From SBBG01 sp033717875 (GTDB taxonomy: Bacteria; Pseudomonadota; Gammaproteobacteria; Ga0077554; Ga007554): a stretch of DNA of 64,000 bases. Under the pieces are notes generated by a model. That model did not search any database, had not been told where the DNA came from, and was given only the letters and a program-made list of their open reading frames with translations. How positions within the stretch are numbered: the first letter of the stretch is position 1; each line of letters opens with the position of its first letter. Location of the stretch: contig JADDKJ010000002.1 of assembly GCA_033717875.1 (NCBI GenBank), forward strand, positions 1-64,000, given 5' to 3'. A program made the translations under genes and the position numbers. Positions 37,876 to 46,105 of this stretch are shown in pieces.

Positions 37876-37912
37876 CCCAAAAACAGAGACACCCGCGAAG
37901 GGGTGTCTCTGG
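37876..37912 (-). terminator. Terminator after htpX
   Basis: AGAGACACCC and GGGTGTCTCT form a 10-bp stem with a six-base loop (37885-37910), followed on the minus strand by GTTTTTGG. It starts 18 bp after the htpX stop. Confidence 0.85.
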
Positions 37913-37929
37913 GGTCTTTCCTGTTACTG

Positions 37930-38817
37930 TTAATCGCGCGCGGCGCGCAATGCCGCGATACGTTCATCCAGCGGCGGATGACTCATGAACAGGCGCCGCA
38001 GACCGTGGCCGATACCGCCGGAGATGCCGAATGCCGCCATCTGGTCGGGCAGGTGCGGCTGACCCGCGTTCGCCTTCAAGCGCTCCAGGGCCGAGATCAT
38101 TTTCTCGCGGCCGGCAAGACTGGCGCCACCGGCATCGGCGCGGAATTCACGCCGACGGCTGAACCACATGACGATGATGCTCGCCAACACCCCGAGCACC
38201 AGTTCGGCGACAATGGAAGTCACCCAGAAGGCCGGGCCATGGCCGCGTTCGGTCTTGAACACCACTCTGTCCACCAGATGACCGACCACCCGCGACAGCA
38301 CGATGACGAAGGTATTCACCACACCCTGTATCAGCGCCAGGGTCACCATGTCGCCATTGGCGACATGGCTGACCTCGTGCGCCAGCACCGCCTCGGCTTC
38401 GTCCTGGTTCATGGAGCGCAACAGCCCCGTGCTCACCGCCACCAGGGCGTTATTGCGCCGCATGCCGGTGGCGAAGGCATTGACATCGGGCGAATCATAG
38501 ATCGCCACTTCCGGCATACCGATCCCAGCCTTCTGCGCCTGACGCCGCACCACCTCCACCAGCCACGCCTCGGTGGCGTTCGCCGGGCGTTCTATGACGC
38601 GCGCCCCGGTCATGTTCTTGGCGCTCCACTTGGACATCGCCAGCGAGATGAACGAACCGCTCATGCCGATGATCGCTGCGTAGATGAGCAGCGAATTCAT
38701 GTTCAGATCGACGCCCTGCTGGTCGAGAATACCTTCTATCCCGAGCACTCGCATCGAAATGCTGAGAACGACCAGCACGGCAATATTGGTGGCCAGGAAC
38801 AGAAAAATGCGTTTCAT
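37930..38817 (-). CDS. htpX: Membrane zinc metalloprotease HtpX
   Basis: HtpX removes damaged inner-membrane proteins. The 295-residue protein has two N-terminal helices (IFLFLATNIAVLVVLSISM and LLIYAAIIGMSGSFISLA), the zinc motif AHEVSHVANGD near residues 145-155, two more hydrophobic stretches, and the third-ligand region REFRADAGGASL. Length is normal for the family. It is transcribed alone, ending at a good terminator. Confidence 0.96.
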   Translation of the reverse strand: MKRIFLFLATNIAVLVVLSISMRVLGIEGILDQQGVDLNMNSLLIYAAIIGMSGSFISLAMSKWSAKNMTGARVIERPANATEAWLVEVVRRQAQKAGIGMPEVAIYDSPDVNAFATGMRRNNALVAVSTGLLRSMNQDEAEAVLAHEVSHVANGDMVTLALIQGVVNTFVIVLSRVVGHLVDRVVFKTERGHGPAFWVTSIVAELVLGVLASIIVMWFSRRREFRADAGGASLAGREKMISALERLKANAGQPHLPDQMAAFGISGGIGHGLRRLFMSHPPLDERIAALRAARD

Positions 38818-38952
38818 TCAAAACCTCGTAAGTTATAAACACGAATCATTAGATAGGGTCAACCGCCAAAGAGTTCAAGTCTTTTGCGCCGGACAATCCA
38901 CACAAATGAGATTGTATTTTGCCATAATTACAATAAGTTATAAATAGGCGAC

Positions 38953-39420
38953 CTATTTCCCGCCGCTGGCCTGCCAGGCCGTCAGCTTGCCGTGCATGCG
39001 CCGCACATGGCTTCCTTCCCAATAAACCTTGCCGCACTGAGGACAATAAAAAAGGTGGTTGATCGTCACCCGGGAGCGGTGCGGCACGTCGCACCACTGT
39101 TCCGGCGCAGCCTCGGTGAGCGGCGTATTGCACACCAGGCAACGTGTGAAGGGTTGAAACGTCCAGTCGATACCGAGCCGCCCCGTCAGTTCCTGGATGC
39201 AATCCTGCACGGCATTCGAACGCAGCAGAATCACCACCCCCGGCGCCTCGCGAAATTCCATGAGTTTGCGGTCGCGCGTGATCAACAGCCGTCCTTCACG
39301 CACCGCCCGCTGGATCAGATCGCGGTCGCTGACACCGTCACCCTCGATCACCGTGTCATACCCCGCCGCGCGTAGCCAGCGCCCAAGGCGCTTGAGCATC
39401 TCGTCGCACAAAAACTTCAT
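38953..39420 (-). CDS. Mut7-C RNase-domain protein with zinc ribbon
   Basis: The 155-residue protein fits the Mut7-C (DUF82) family: a PIN-like N-terminal half with FLCDEMLKRLGRWLRAAGYD and LLITRDRKLMEF, and a C-terminal zinc ribbon (CLVCNTPL, then FYCPQCGKVYWEGSH). Ribonuclease activity is predicted for the family but rarely tested. Its ATG overlaps the stop of the truncated deacetylase gene, so the two may be read from one message. Confidence 0.88.
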   Translation of the reverse strand: MKFLCDEMLKRLGRWLRAAGYDTVIEGDGVSDRDLIQRAVREGRLLITRDRKLMEFREAPGVVILLRSNAVQDCIQELTGRLGIDWTFQPFTRCLVCNTPLTEAAPEQWCDVPHRSRVTINHLFYCPQCGKVYWEGSHVRRMHGKLTAWQASGGK

Positions 39421-39833
39421 GGCGTTTCGATAAGCGCCCGCACCACCGCCGTCCAGGCGCGCGCCAGGTTATCCAGATCATACCCGCCACCCCCCAGTGC
39501 CAGGATGCGCCCCTGACAGCACTCCTCGGCGATCTCGCACAACCGGGCCGCCGCCCGGGCGTGGCTGGCGGGCGAATACGTCAGATTTGCCAAAGGATCA
39601 CCGGCAAGACTATCGGCGCCGCATTGCAGAATGATGAATTCGGGGCGGGCATGACGCACAAACGCCTCGATACGCGGCCAGACTTGTAAAAAAGCCCTGT
39701 CCCCGGCACCGGGCGGCAAGGAGATGTTGAGCTTGGTGCCCGCCGCCACGCCACGGCCGGTCTCGTGCGCCTCGCCGGTGCCGGGGAAGAGATAGCGGCC
39801 ATCCTCATGGACATCGGCGTTTTTAGGATCCAT
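39417..39833 (-). pseudogene. Histone deacetylase-family remnant, C-terminal part only
   Basis: The 138 codons match the C-terminal part of bacterial HDAC-like amidohydrolases: HEDGRYLFPGTGEAHE, NISLPPGAGDRAF, ILQCGADSLAGDPLA and LALGGGGYDLDN with the catalytic-type Tyr. The N-terminal two thirds, including the HHGDG active site and two zinc ligands, are absent. An in-frame stop lies five codons before the first ATG, and upstream sequence bears no likeness. It is probably a truncated gene, perhaps kept as a leader for the next one. Confidence 0.85.
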
Positions 39834-39892
39834 ACGCCATACGCTAACTTAGCGGGGTGGCAGGGTCAAGGAGGGAACAACAAAACAGGCGC

Positions 39893-39928
39893 GCACAAAA
39901 AAGCCCGCAACCGCGGGCCTTTTTGTGC
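39893..39928 (-). terminator. Terminator after secF (bidirectional)
   Basis: GCACAAAAAAGCCCGC and GCGGGCCTTTTTGTGC pair around AACC with one bulge. A and T runs flank the G+C core on both strands. It lies about 50 bp past the secF stop. Confidence 0.9.
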
Positions 39929-39978
39929 TCTCGACATTCTGCCAAGGAAGCGCTGATTTATTGGCGCCTCCCTAAAAC

Positions 39979-40914
39979 TCAAGGCCGCGCATCCACGCCC
40001 TCGCCTTCCTTCTTTACCGGCATCAGGTTGCTTCTGCTAACACCCAACCACATCACGATAGGACTAGCCACCAGCACCGAGGAATAGATGCCGAATACGA
40101 TACCGATGGTGAGTGCCAGTGCGAAATAGAACAGCGTCTCGCCGCCGAAGAACAGCATCGACAGCACCACCAGTTCGGTCATCCCATGAGTGATGACGGT
40201 ACGGGACATGGTGCGGGTGATGGCGTTGTCGATAATCTCGGGAACAGTAGCTTTGCGCATCTTGCGGAAGTTTTCGCGGATCCGGTCGAACACCACCACC
40301 GATTCGTTCACCGAATACCCGAGGATGGCGAGCACACCCGCCAGTACGGTGAGAGAGAATTCCCACTGAAACAAGGCAAAAAAACCCAGGATGATAACGA
40401 CGTCATGTATGTTGGCGATGATCGCCGCAACCGAGAAACGCCATTCGAAACGCACCGCCAGATAGGCCATGATGCCAATGCACACCAACAGCAGTGCCAG
40501 TCCGCCACCCTCGTACAACTCCTGCCCCACCTGCGGGCCGACGAATTCGGCCCGTCGCAGCTCCACGCTGGCATCCTGCGTCTTGAGTGCGTGCATGATC
40601 TCGTCGCTGAGCATCGCCGACGACACATTCTTCTTCGCCGGCAGACGAATGAGCACATCCTGGGTAGTGCCGAAGTTTTGCACCGTCACATCGTGATATC
40701 CGCTCCCTTGCAGCGCGGTACGGATCTGCTGCACATCCACCGCATGGGAATAATGCACCTCCACCACGGTGCCGCCCGTAAACTCGATGCTCAGATTCAA
40801 TCCCCGCGCAACAATGGCTCCGACCGCGACGACAAACATCACGACCGAGATCACCGTGGTGATGCGCGCATAACGCATGAACGGGATATCATGCTTGATG
40901 CGGAAAAGTTCCAT
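39979..40914 (-). CDS. secF: Protein translocase subunit SecF
   Basis: SecF works with SecD to drive protein export by the proton gradient. The 311-residue protein has six membrane helices: one at the N-terminus (ITTVISVVMFVVAVGAIV), a periplasmic domain with LSIEFTGGTVVEVHYS, and five towards the end. The conserved VLAGVLAILGYSVNESVVVFDRIREN is visible in parts. It follows secD by 16 bp. Confidence 0.96.
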   Translation of the reverse strand: MELFRIKHDIPFMRYARITTVISVVMFVVAVGAIVARGLNLSIEFTGGTVVEVHYSHAVDVQQIRTALQGSGYHDVTVQNFGTTQDVLIRLPAKKNVSSAMLSDEIMHALKTQDASVELRRAEFVGPQVGQELYEGGGLALLLVCIGIMAYLAVRFEWRFSVAAIIANIHDVVIILGFFALFQWEFSLTVLAGVLAILGYSVNESVVVFDRIRENFRKMRKATVPEIIDNAITRTMSRTVITHGMTELVVLSMLFFGGETLFYFALALTIGIVFGIYSSVLVASPIVMWLGVSRSNLMPVKKEGEGVDARP

Positions 40915-40930
40915 GTAACTACCCTCGAGT

Positions 40931-42787
40931 TTAAATCGGCAGTCTGGCGAGCCTGCGCTGGCCGTATATCAAATTGACCATGGAGCGCGACACCATCACC
41001 GCGCTGAACATGGATGTCAGAATACCGATGCACAACACCACCGCGAAGCCGCGCACCGGCCCGGAACCGAGAAGAAACAACGCGAAACCGGCGATCAATG
41101 TCGTGACGTTCGAATCCAGAATCGTGCCCCACGCGCGCTCATAGCCGGCGTGAATCGACGCCTGAGGCGTGTTCCCACCGCGCAGCTCCTCACGTATTCG
41201 TTCAAAGATCAGCACGTTGGCGTCGATGGCCATGCCGACGGTAAGGGCGATGGCCGCGATACCCGGCAAGGTGAGCGTAGCCTGCAGCATGGACAAAACC
41301 GCCACCAACAACACCATATTCAAGAACAACGATACACTCGCGATGACACCAAAAATCCGATAATAGACGCTCATGAAGATGGCGATGGCGGCAAAACCGG
41401 CGAGTGTCGAGTTGAATCCCTTGGCGATGTTCTCCGCACCCAGGCTGGGACCAACGGTGCGCTCTTCCACGATATCCATCGGTGCGGCCAGCGCGCCGGC
41501 GCGCAGCAGCAGAGCAAGATCGCGCGCCTCATTGGAACTATCCAGGCCGGTGATCTGGAAGCGTTTGCTGAGCGCCTCACGTATGGTTGCGACGTTGATC
41601 ACCTCTTCGACTATTTTCCTGGTCTTGATGGCCTTGCCATCGACAATGCGTGTCTCACTCTTGCTCTCGATGAACACAACGGCCATCGGTTTGCCGACGT
41701 TATCCTTGGTGACGTTATACATCATCTTGGAACCCTTTCCATCGAGCGAGATGAACACCGCTGGACTACCGTCACGCTGGTCGATGCCGGAGGAGGCATC
41801 GACGATGTCCTGACCGGTGATGATCACGCGCTTCTGTAATAGGATGGGGGCGCCGCCGCGTTCCTTGTAGAGTTTGGCGCTCGGCGGCACACGCCCGGCC
41901 ACGGCATCCTGCGCATTGTGTTCTGTATCCACCAGCCGGAATTCCAGGGTCGCGGTGGCGCCGAGGATCTCCTTGGCACGCGCGGTATCCTGCACGCCGG
42001 GCAGTTGCACCACGATGCGGTCCGACCCTTGCTGCTGGATGACCGGCTCGGACACGCCCAGTTCATTGACGCGGTTGCGTAACGCGGTAATGTTCTGCTG
42101 TACAGCGAACTTTCGAATCTCGCGTCGCTCCGCCTCATTGATCGAAGCCGTCACATAAAACTCGGCGCCACGCTCATCGTCCCTAAGCACCAGACCCGGA
42201 AATTCGGTCTTCATCTTGGCCAGCGCCTGATCGCGCTCATCAGCCGCGCGGAACTTGATCTCCAGGCCGCCGGCGCCCTGCCGGACGACGGTGAGATAAC
42301 GCAACTTCTCGTTACGCAGCAGGGTACGAATATCCCCGACATAACGCTCTTCGGCCTGAGCCAGCGCGGCCACAGTATCCACCTGCATCTGGAAATGCAC
42401 ACCACCGCGCAGGTCCAACCCCAGATACATCGGCGAAGCGCCAAGCGAATTCAGCCACGCCGGCGTCGTAGGCGCCAGATTCAGCGCGACCACGAAATCG
42501 TCGCCCAGCGCCGCGCCGACGATATCCTTGGCCTTGAGCTGATCATCGGTATTCGCAAACCGCACCAGCAAGCCGTTGGCCGCGGTCTCGATCGGCTGAG
42601 AAGCAATACCGGCCTGCTTCAAAACATCCTGAACCTTGCCGCGCGTCGCCATATCGATCGGCGTGCCACGGCTCGACGAGATCTGCAAGGCCGGGTCTTC
42701 CCCGTACAGATTGGGCAGCGCGTATACCGCCGCCACGGCGAGAATCGCCCCGATCAGCAGGTATTTCCATAACGGATACTTATTCAT
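40931..42787 (-). CDS. secD: Protein translocase subunit SecD
   Basis: The 618-residue inner-membrane protein has a first helix (LLIGAILAVAAVYALPNLYG), a large periplasmic domain with GLDLRGGVHFQMQVD and RIVVQLPGVQD, and five C-terminal helices with VGMAIDANVLIFERIREE. Length agrees with gammaproteobacterial SecD. A strong ribosome-binding site (GGAAGGA) precedes the ATG. Operon order is tgt-yajC-secD-secF. Confidence 0.97.
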   Translation of the reverse strand: MNKYPLWKYLLIGAILAVAAVYALPNLYGEDPALQISSSRGTPIDMATRGKVQDVLKQAGIASQPIETAANGLLVRFANTDDQLKAKDIVGAALGDDFVVALNLAPTTPAWLNSLGASPMYLGLDLRGGVHFQMQVDTVAALAQAEERYVGDIRTLLRNEKLRYLTVVRQGAGGLEIKFRAADERDQALAKMKTEFPGLVLRDDERGAEFYVTASINEAERREIRKFAVQQNITALRNRVNELGVSEPVIQQQGSDRIVVQLPGVQDTARAKEILGATATLEFRLVDTEHNAQDAVAGRVPPSAKLYKERGGAPILLQKRVIITGQDIVDASSGIDQRDGSPAVFISLDGKGSKMMYNVTKDNVGKPMAVVFIESKSETRIVDGKAIKTRKIVEEVINVATIREALSKRFQITGLDSSNEARDLALLLRAGALAAPMDIVEERTVGPSLGAENIAKGFNSTLAGFAAIAIFMSVYYRIFGVIASVSLFLNMVLLVAVLSMLQATLTLPGIAAIALTVGMAIDANVLIFERIREELRGGNTPQASIHAGYERAWGTILDSNVTTLIAGFALFLLGSGPVRGFAVVLCIGILTSMFSAVMVSRSMVNLIYGQRRLARLPI

Positions 42788-42819
42788 GAATCATCCTTCC
42801 GGCCGGAAGCAAGTAAGAG

Positions 42820-43149
42820 CTATGACTTGTAAGTCCCCTTCGGCATCAGCGCGGAGATGGCATTGCGCTGCACCTTGACCTCGACGCCTTGGGCGATTTC
42901 CAGCATGACAAAAGTTTCCTCGACGCGCGTGATTTTGCCGAGCAGGCCGCCGGTGGTGACCACCTCATCATTCTTGGACAGCGCCTCGGTCATCTTGCGG
43001 TGTTCCTTGGCACGCTTCATCTGCGGCCGGATCAGCAGGAAATAGAAAACAATGAAAATCAGCAGCAGCGGAACGAATTCCAGCAGACCGGGAGCGGGCG
43101 AAGCGGCGGGGGCGGCTTCCGCCCAGGCATCGGAGATGAAAAAGCTCAT
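42820..43149 (-). CDS. yajC: Sec translocon accessory subunit YajC
   Basis: A 109-residue single-helix inner-membrane protein associated with SecDF. It has the helix FVPLLLIFIVFYFLLIRPQ near residues 24-42, then MKRAKEHRKMTEALSKNDEV and a small beta domain (VVTTGGLLGKITRVEE). The ATG at 43147-43149 is chosen by family length; the frame is open 45 codons further into the tgt end. Confidence 0.95.
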   Translation of the reverse strand: MSFFISDAWAEAAPAASPAPGLLEFVPLLLIFIVFYFLLIRPQMKRAKEHRKMTEALSKNDEVVTTGGLLGKITRVEETFVMLEIAQGVEVKVQRNAISALMPKGTYKS

Positions 43150-43189
43150 ACTATTTCCTTCTTGGTCCTTGGGGTTTGCAAACTGGCAA

Positions 43190-44305
43190 TTATGACACAG
43201 GCGATGTGCTTTGCGTGCGTTTTGCATGGAAATCGGCCGCAAACGCCTCCAGCCGGCCGGATTCGATCGCCGCACGCAGGCCACGCATCAGCTCTTGATA
43301 ATAATAAAGGTTGTGAATCGTATTGAGCCGCGCGCCCAGAATCTCGCGGCATTGGTCCAAATGGCGCAAATAGGCCCGGCTATAGTTGCGGCAGGTATAG
43401 CAGCCGCATTCCTCATCCAGAGGACGGGTATCGGTGCGATAGATGCTGTTGCGGATGCGCACATCGCCGTAGCGGGTAAACAGGTGGCCGTTGCGGGCGT
43501 TGCGCGTCGGCATCACGCAATCGAACATGTCGATGCCGCGCCGTACCGCCTCGACGATATCCTCGGGAGTGCCCACCCCCATCAGATAGCGCGGCTGGCC
43601 GGCGGGCAACACCGGCGTAGTGTGCTCCAGCACGCGCAAACGGTCTTCCTTGGGCTCGCCCACCGACAGGCCACCGATCGCATAGCCATCAAAGCCCACG
43701 TCCAGCAAACCCGCCGCCGAAATCTGGCGCAACTCCGGGTAAACGCCGCCCTGCACAATACCGAACAACGCCGCCGGGCTGTCGCCGTGGGCATCGCGGC
43801 TGCGCCTGGCCCAGCGCAGCGACAGCTCCATCGACGCGCGCGCCTGCTGTTCGGTGGCCGGATAGGGCGTGCATTCGTCGAACACCATCACGATGTCCGA
43901 GCCCAGCGCGCGCTGCACAGCCATAGATCGCTCCGGGTCGAGAAACACTTTGTCGCCGTTCACCGGCGAGCGGAATTCCACGCCCCGCTCGCTGATCTTG
44001 CGCATCTCGCCGAGGCTGAAAACCTGGAAACCGCCGGAATCGGTGAGGATGGGGCCGTCCCAGTGCATGAAATCATGCAGATCGCCGTGCGCCTGTATCA
44101 CTTCGGTGCCGGGGCGCAACATGAGGTGAAAGGTATTGCCAAGGATGATCTGCGCGCCGGTCTCGCGCACCTCCTCGGGCGTCATCGCCTTGACCGTGCC
44201 GTAGGTGCCCACCGGCATGAAGGCCGGAGTCTCGACCACGCCACGGGCAAACGAGAGCCGCCCACGCCGCGCGGCATGGTCAGTAATTAACAGTTCGAAA
44301 TTCAT
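43190..44305 (-). CDS. tgt: tRNA-guanine transglycosylase
   Basis: It swaps G34 for preQ1 in tRNAs for Asp, Asn, His and Tyr on the way to queuosine. The 371-residue protein has TDSGGFQVFSLGEMRKI, the nucleophile region FDCVMPTRNARNGHLFT, and the zinc site ECGCYTCRNYSRAYLRHL. It is the first gene of the tgt-yajC-secDF operon; queA, often its neighbour, is not here. Confidence 0.97.
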   Translation of the reverse strand: MNFELLITDHAARRGRLSFARGVVETPAFMPVGTYGTVKAMTPEEVRETGAQIILGNTFHLMLRPGTEVIQAHGDLHDFMHWDGPILTDSGGFQVFSLGEMRKISERGVEFRSPVNGDKVFLDPERSMAVQRALGSDIVMVFDECTPYPATEQQARASMELSLRWARRSRDAHGDSPAALFGIVQGGVYPELRQISAAGLLDVGFDGYAIGGLSVGEPKEDRLRVLEHTTPVLPAGQPRYLMGVGTPEDIVEAVRRGIDMFDCVMPTRNARNGHLFTRYGDVRIRNSIYRTDTRPLDEECGCYTCRNYSRAYLRHLDQCREILGARLNTIHNLYYYQELMRGLRAAIESGRLEAFAADFHAKRTQSTSPVS

Positions 44306-44451
44306 GGGCTGTGATTATAGCCGGATTTTTGGTAGAGTTTTAACCTAAAAACGTGCCCCGCAGACACGGAGGCGCCGAGACAAAAGAACTTTATTTCATC
44401 GCCATCCGCCTTTGCGCCTTTGCATTCCGTTTTAGCAGGAGTCATCTCGCC

Positions 44452-44742
44452 TTGACCAAGAAAAAATCCCCCACCCCACCCGATTTCGAGTCGGCGCTCA
44501 AGGAACTGGAATCCCTCGTGGCGCGCATGGAACAGGGTGATATCTCCCTTGAAGAATCGCTGGCCTGCTTCGAGCGCGGCATCGGCCTGACGCGCGCCTG
44601 TCAGCAGTCGCTCAAGGAAGCCGAGCAGAAGGTGCAGATGTTGATTGAAAAAAACGGGCGGGAAGAACTGCGCCCCTTCGATCAACCTCAGGGCGACTCC
44701 CTCACATCCTCGCCAGGCGGCACCGAATCCAATGAAGTCTGA
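44452..44742 (+). CDS. xseB: Exodeoxyribonuclease VII small subunit
   Basis: The 96-residue protein carries the family core DFESALKELESLVARMEQGD and LEESLACFERGIGLTRACQ, two helices that bind the large subunit XseA. A TTG start at 44452-44454 is inferred: GGAG stands ten bases upstream and the product then has near-normal length. It overlaps ispA by 11 bases. The leader at about 44355-44445 has degraded inverted-repeat sequence and no gene. Confidence 0.93.
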   Translation: MTKKKSPTPPDFESALKELESLVARMEQGDISLEESLACFERGIGLTRACQQSLKEAEQKVQMLIEKNGREELRPFDQPQGDSLTSSPGGTESNEV

Positions 44743-45628
44743 ATTCAAAGACTGGCTGACGGCCTGCCAGTCGCGCATCGAACAGAAACTCGATCACTGG
44801 CTGCCTGCCGCCGGCATTCATCCCACCGGCCTGCATGAGGCGATGCGCTATGCCGTACTGGGCGGGGGCAAGCGCATACGCCCGCTGCTGGTCTATGCCG
44901 CCGGAGGCGCGCTGGGAGTGGCGGAAGAAGCGCTGGATGGCCCGGCCTGCGCCGTGGAATTCATCCACGTCTACTCGCTGGTGCACGATGACCTGCCGGC
45001 GATGGACGATGACGATCTGCGCCGCGGCAAACCGACTTGCCATAAGGCGTTCGACGAGCCCACCGCTATCCTCGCCGGCGACGCGCTGCAAACCCTGGCG
45101 TTTTATGTCCTCGCCCACGACCCCGCTATCCAGACGGACGCCGGCTCGCGCCTGAAGATGATCGAAACCCTGGCGCTGGCTACGGGCAGCCGCGGCATGG
45201 CGGGCGGTCAGGCCATTGATCTCGCCGCCGTTGGGCGCGCGCTGACGCTTGCCGAACTGGAAGACATGCACATCCACAAGACCGGCGCCCTGATCCGCGC
45301 CAGCGTGACGCTGGGCGCACTCAGCCTGCCCGGCGTCGATCACACCCTGCTGGAACGGCTCGACCGTTACGCCAAGTGCATCGGCCTGGCCTTCCAGATC
45401 CGCGACGACATCATCGACATCGAAAGCGACACCGCCACCTTGGGCAAGACCCAGGGCGCCGATGCCGCCCGCAACAAGCCCACCTACCCCGCCCTGCTCG
45501 GCATGGCGGAGGCCAAGCAGCGCGCCCTGGATCTCCACCAGGAGGCATTGCAGTGTCTCGACGCGCTCGACGAACGCGCCGACCCCCTGCGCTGGATTGC
45601 CGGGTATATCGTGGAAAGAATCAGTTGA
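44732..45628 (+). CDS. ispA: Farnesyl diphosphate synthase
   Basis: It builds the C15 isoprenoid precursor from IPP and DMAPP. The 298-residue protein has the first Asp-rich motif DDLPAMDDDDLRRGKPT, GGQAIDL, and the second motif FQIRDDIIDIESD. The ATG at 44732 overlaps the xseB end, showing coupling. In many relatives dxs follows; here a convergent CheW gene overlaps its last eight bases instead. Confidence 0.95.
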   Translation: MKSEFKDWLTACQSRIEQKLDHWLPAAGIHPTGLHEAMRYAVLGGGKRIRPLLVYAAGGALGVAEEALDGPACAVEFIHVYSLVHDDLPAMDDDDLRRGKPTCHKAFDEPTAILAGDALQTLAFYVLAHDPAIQTDAGSRLKMIETLALATGSRGMAGGQAIDLAAVGRALTLAELEDMHIHKTGALIRASVTLGALSLPGVDHTLLERLDRYAKCIGLAFQIRDDIIDIESDTATLGKTQGADAARNKPTYPALLGMAEAKQRALDLHQEALQCLDALDERADPLRWIAGYIVERIS

Positions 45629-46088
45629 TGGTAACCAATGCCAGCTTTACTGCGCTCTCCAGCGCATCGAGATTGGGAATATAGGCGGCCTGCCCCTGAA
45701 CATTGATGTGTTTGAGAATCAATGGCGCGGTTACGTCATGGCTGTCCGGCGCCACCATTTCCTTATCCACCCGGAGCGCGCGCGGAATACCCTGCATCAC
45801 GAGGGCAATGAAAGGCAGCTCGGGATCATTACCCAGCGTCTTCAACACCACGATTTTTTGCTGCGCCGGCGGCGACACGGGCAGGGATTCGCCGCACGCG
45901 CCTTCGAAAAAGATCAGTGGAATGCGCAGCCCGCGCCAAAGCAACATGCCGGCCAGCCAGGCCGGGGCATGCGACACCGGCTCGGCCTTCTGGTACGCCA
46001 CGACTTCCGCGACGGTGGCATGCGGCAACAGCATTTTGCCATGCACCGGCAAAAGCAAACTATGAATCATATCGGGCATCATGGCCAT
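45621..46088 (-). CDS. CheW-like protein of the Pil-Chp system (ChpC-like)
   Basis: The 155-residue protein has a CheW-type fold: MLLPHATVAEVVAYQKAE, WLAGMLLWRGLRIPLIFFEG and a C-terminal YIPNLDAL. It is the last gene of the minus-strand chemosensory cluster, in the place of chpC. CheW proteins couple receptors to the kinase. Its 3' end overlaps that of convergent ispA by eight bases. A separate role from PilI is inferred from position. Confidence 0.82.
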   Translation of the reverse strand: MAMMPDMIHSLLLPVHGKMLLPHATVAEVVAYQKAEPVSHAPAWLAGMLLWRGLRIPLIFFEGACGESLPVSPPAQQKIVVLKTLGNDPELPFIALVMQGIPRALRVDKEMVAPDSHDVTAPLILKHINVQGQAAYIPNLDALESAVKLALVTIN

Positions 46089-46105
46089 TTCTCGTGCTCC
46101 AATGC

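Noticed and set aside
39945..39973. AAGGAAGCGCTGATTTATTG, a possible further R1-like copy near secF
   Set aside because: The match is limited to the first few bases and the arms do not close into the R1 ends; too weak to list.
44355..44445. Inverted GGAGGCGCCGAGAC / CGCCTTTGCGCC-like stretches before xseB
   Set aside because: Looks like a worn intergenic repeat seen in many bacteria, but pairing is imperfect and only one copy is clear here.
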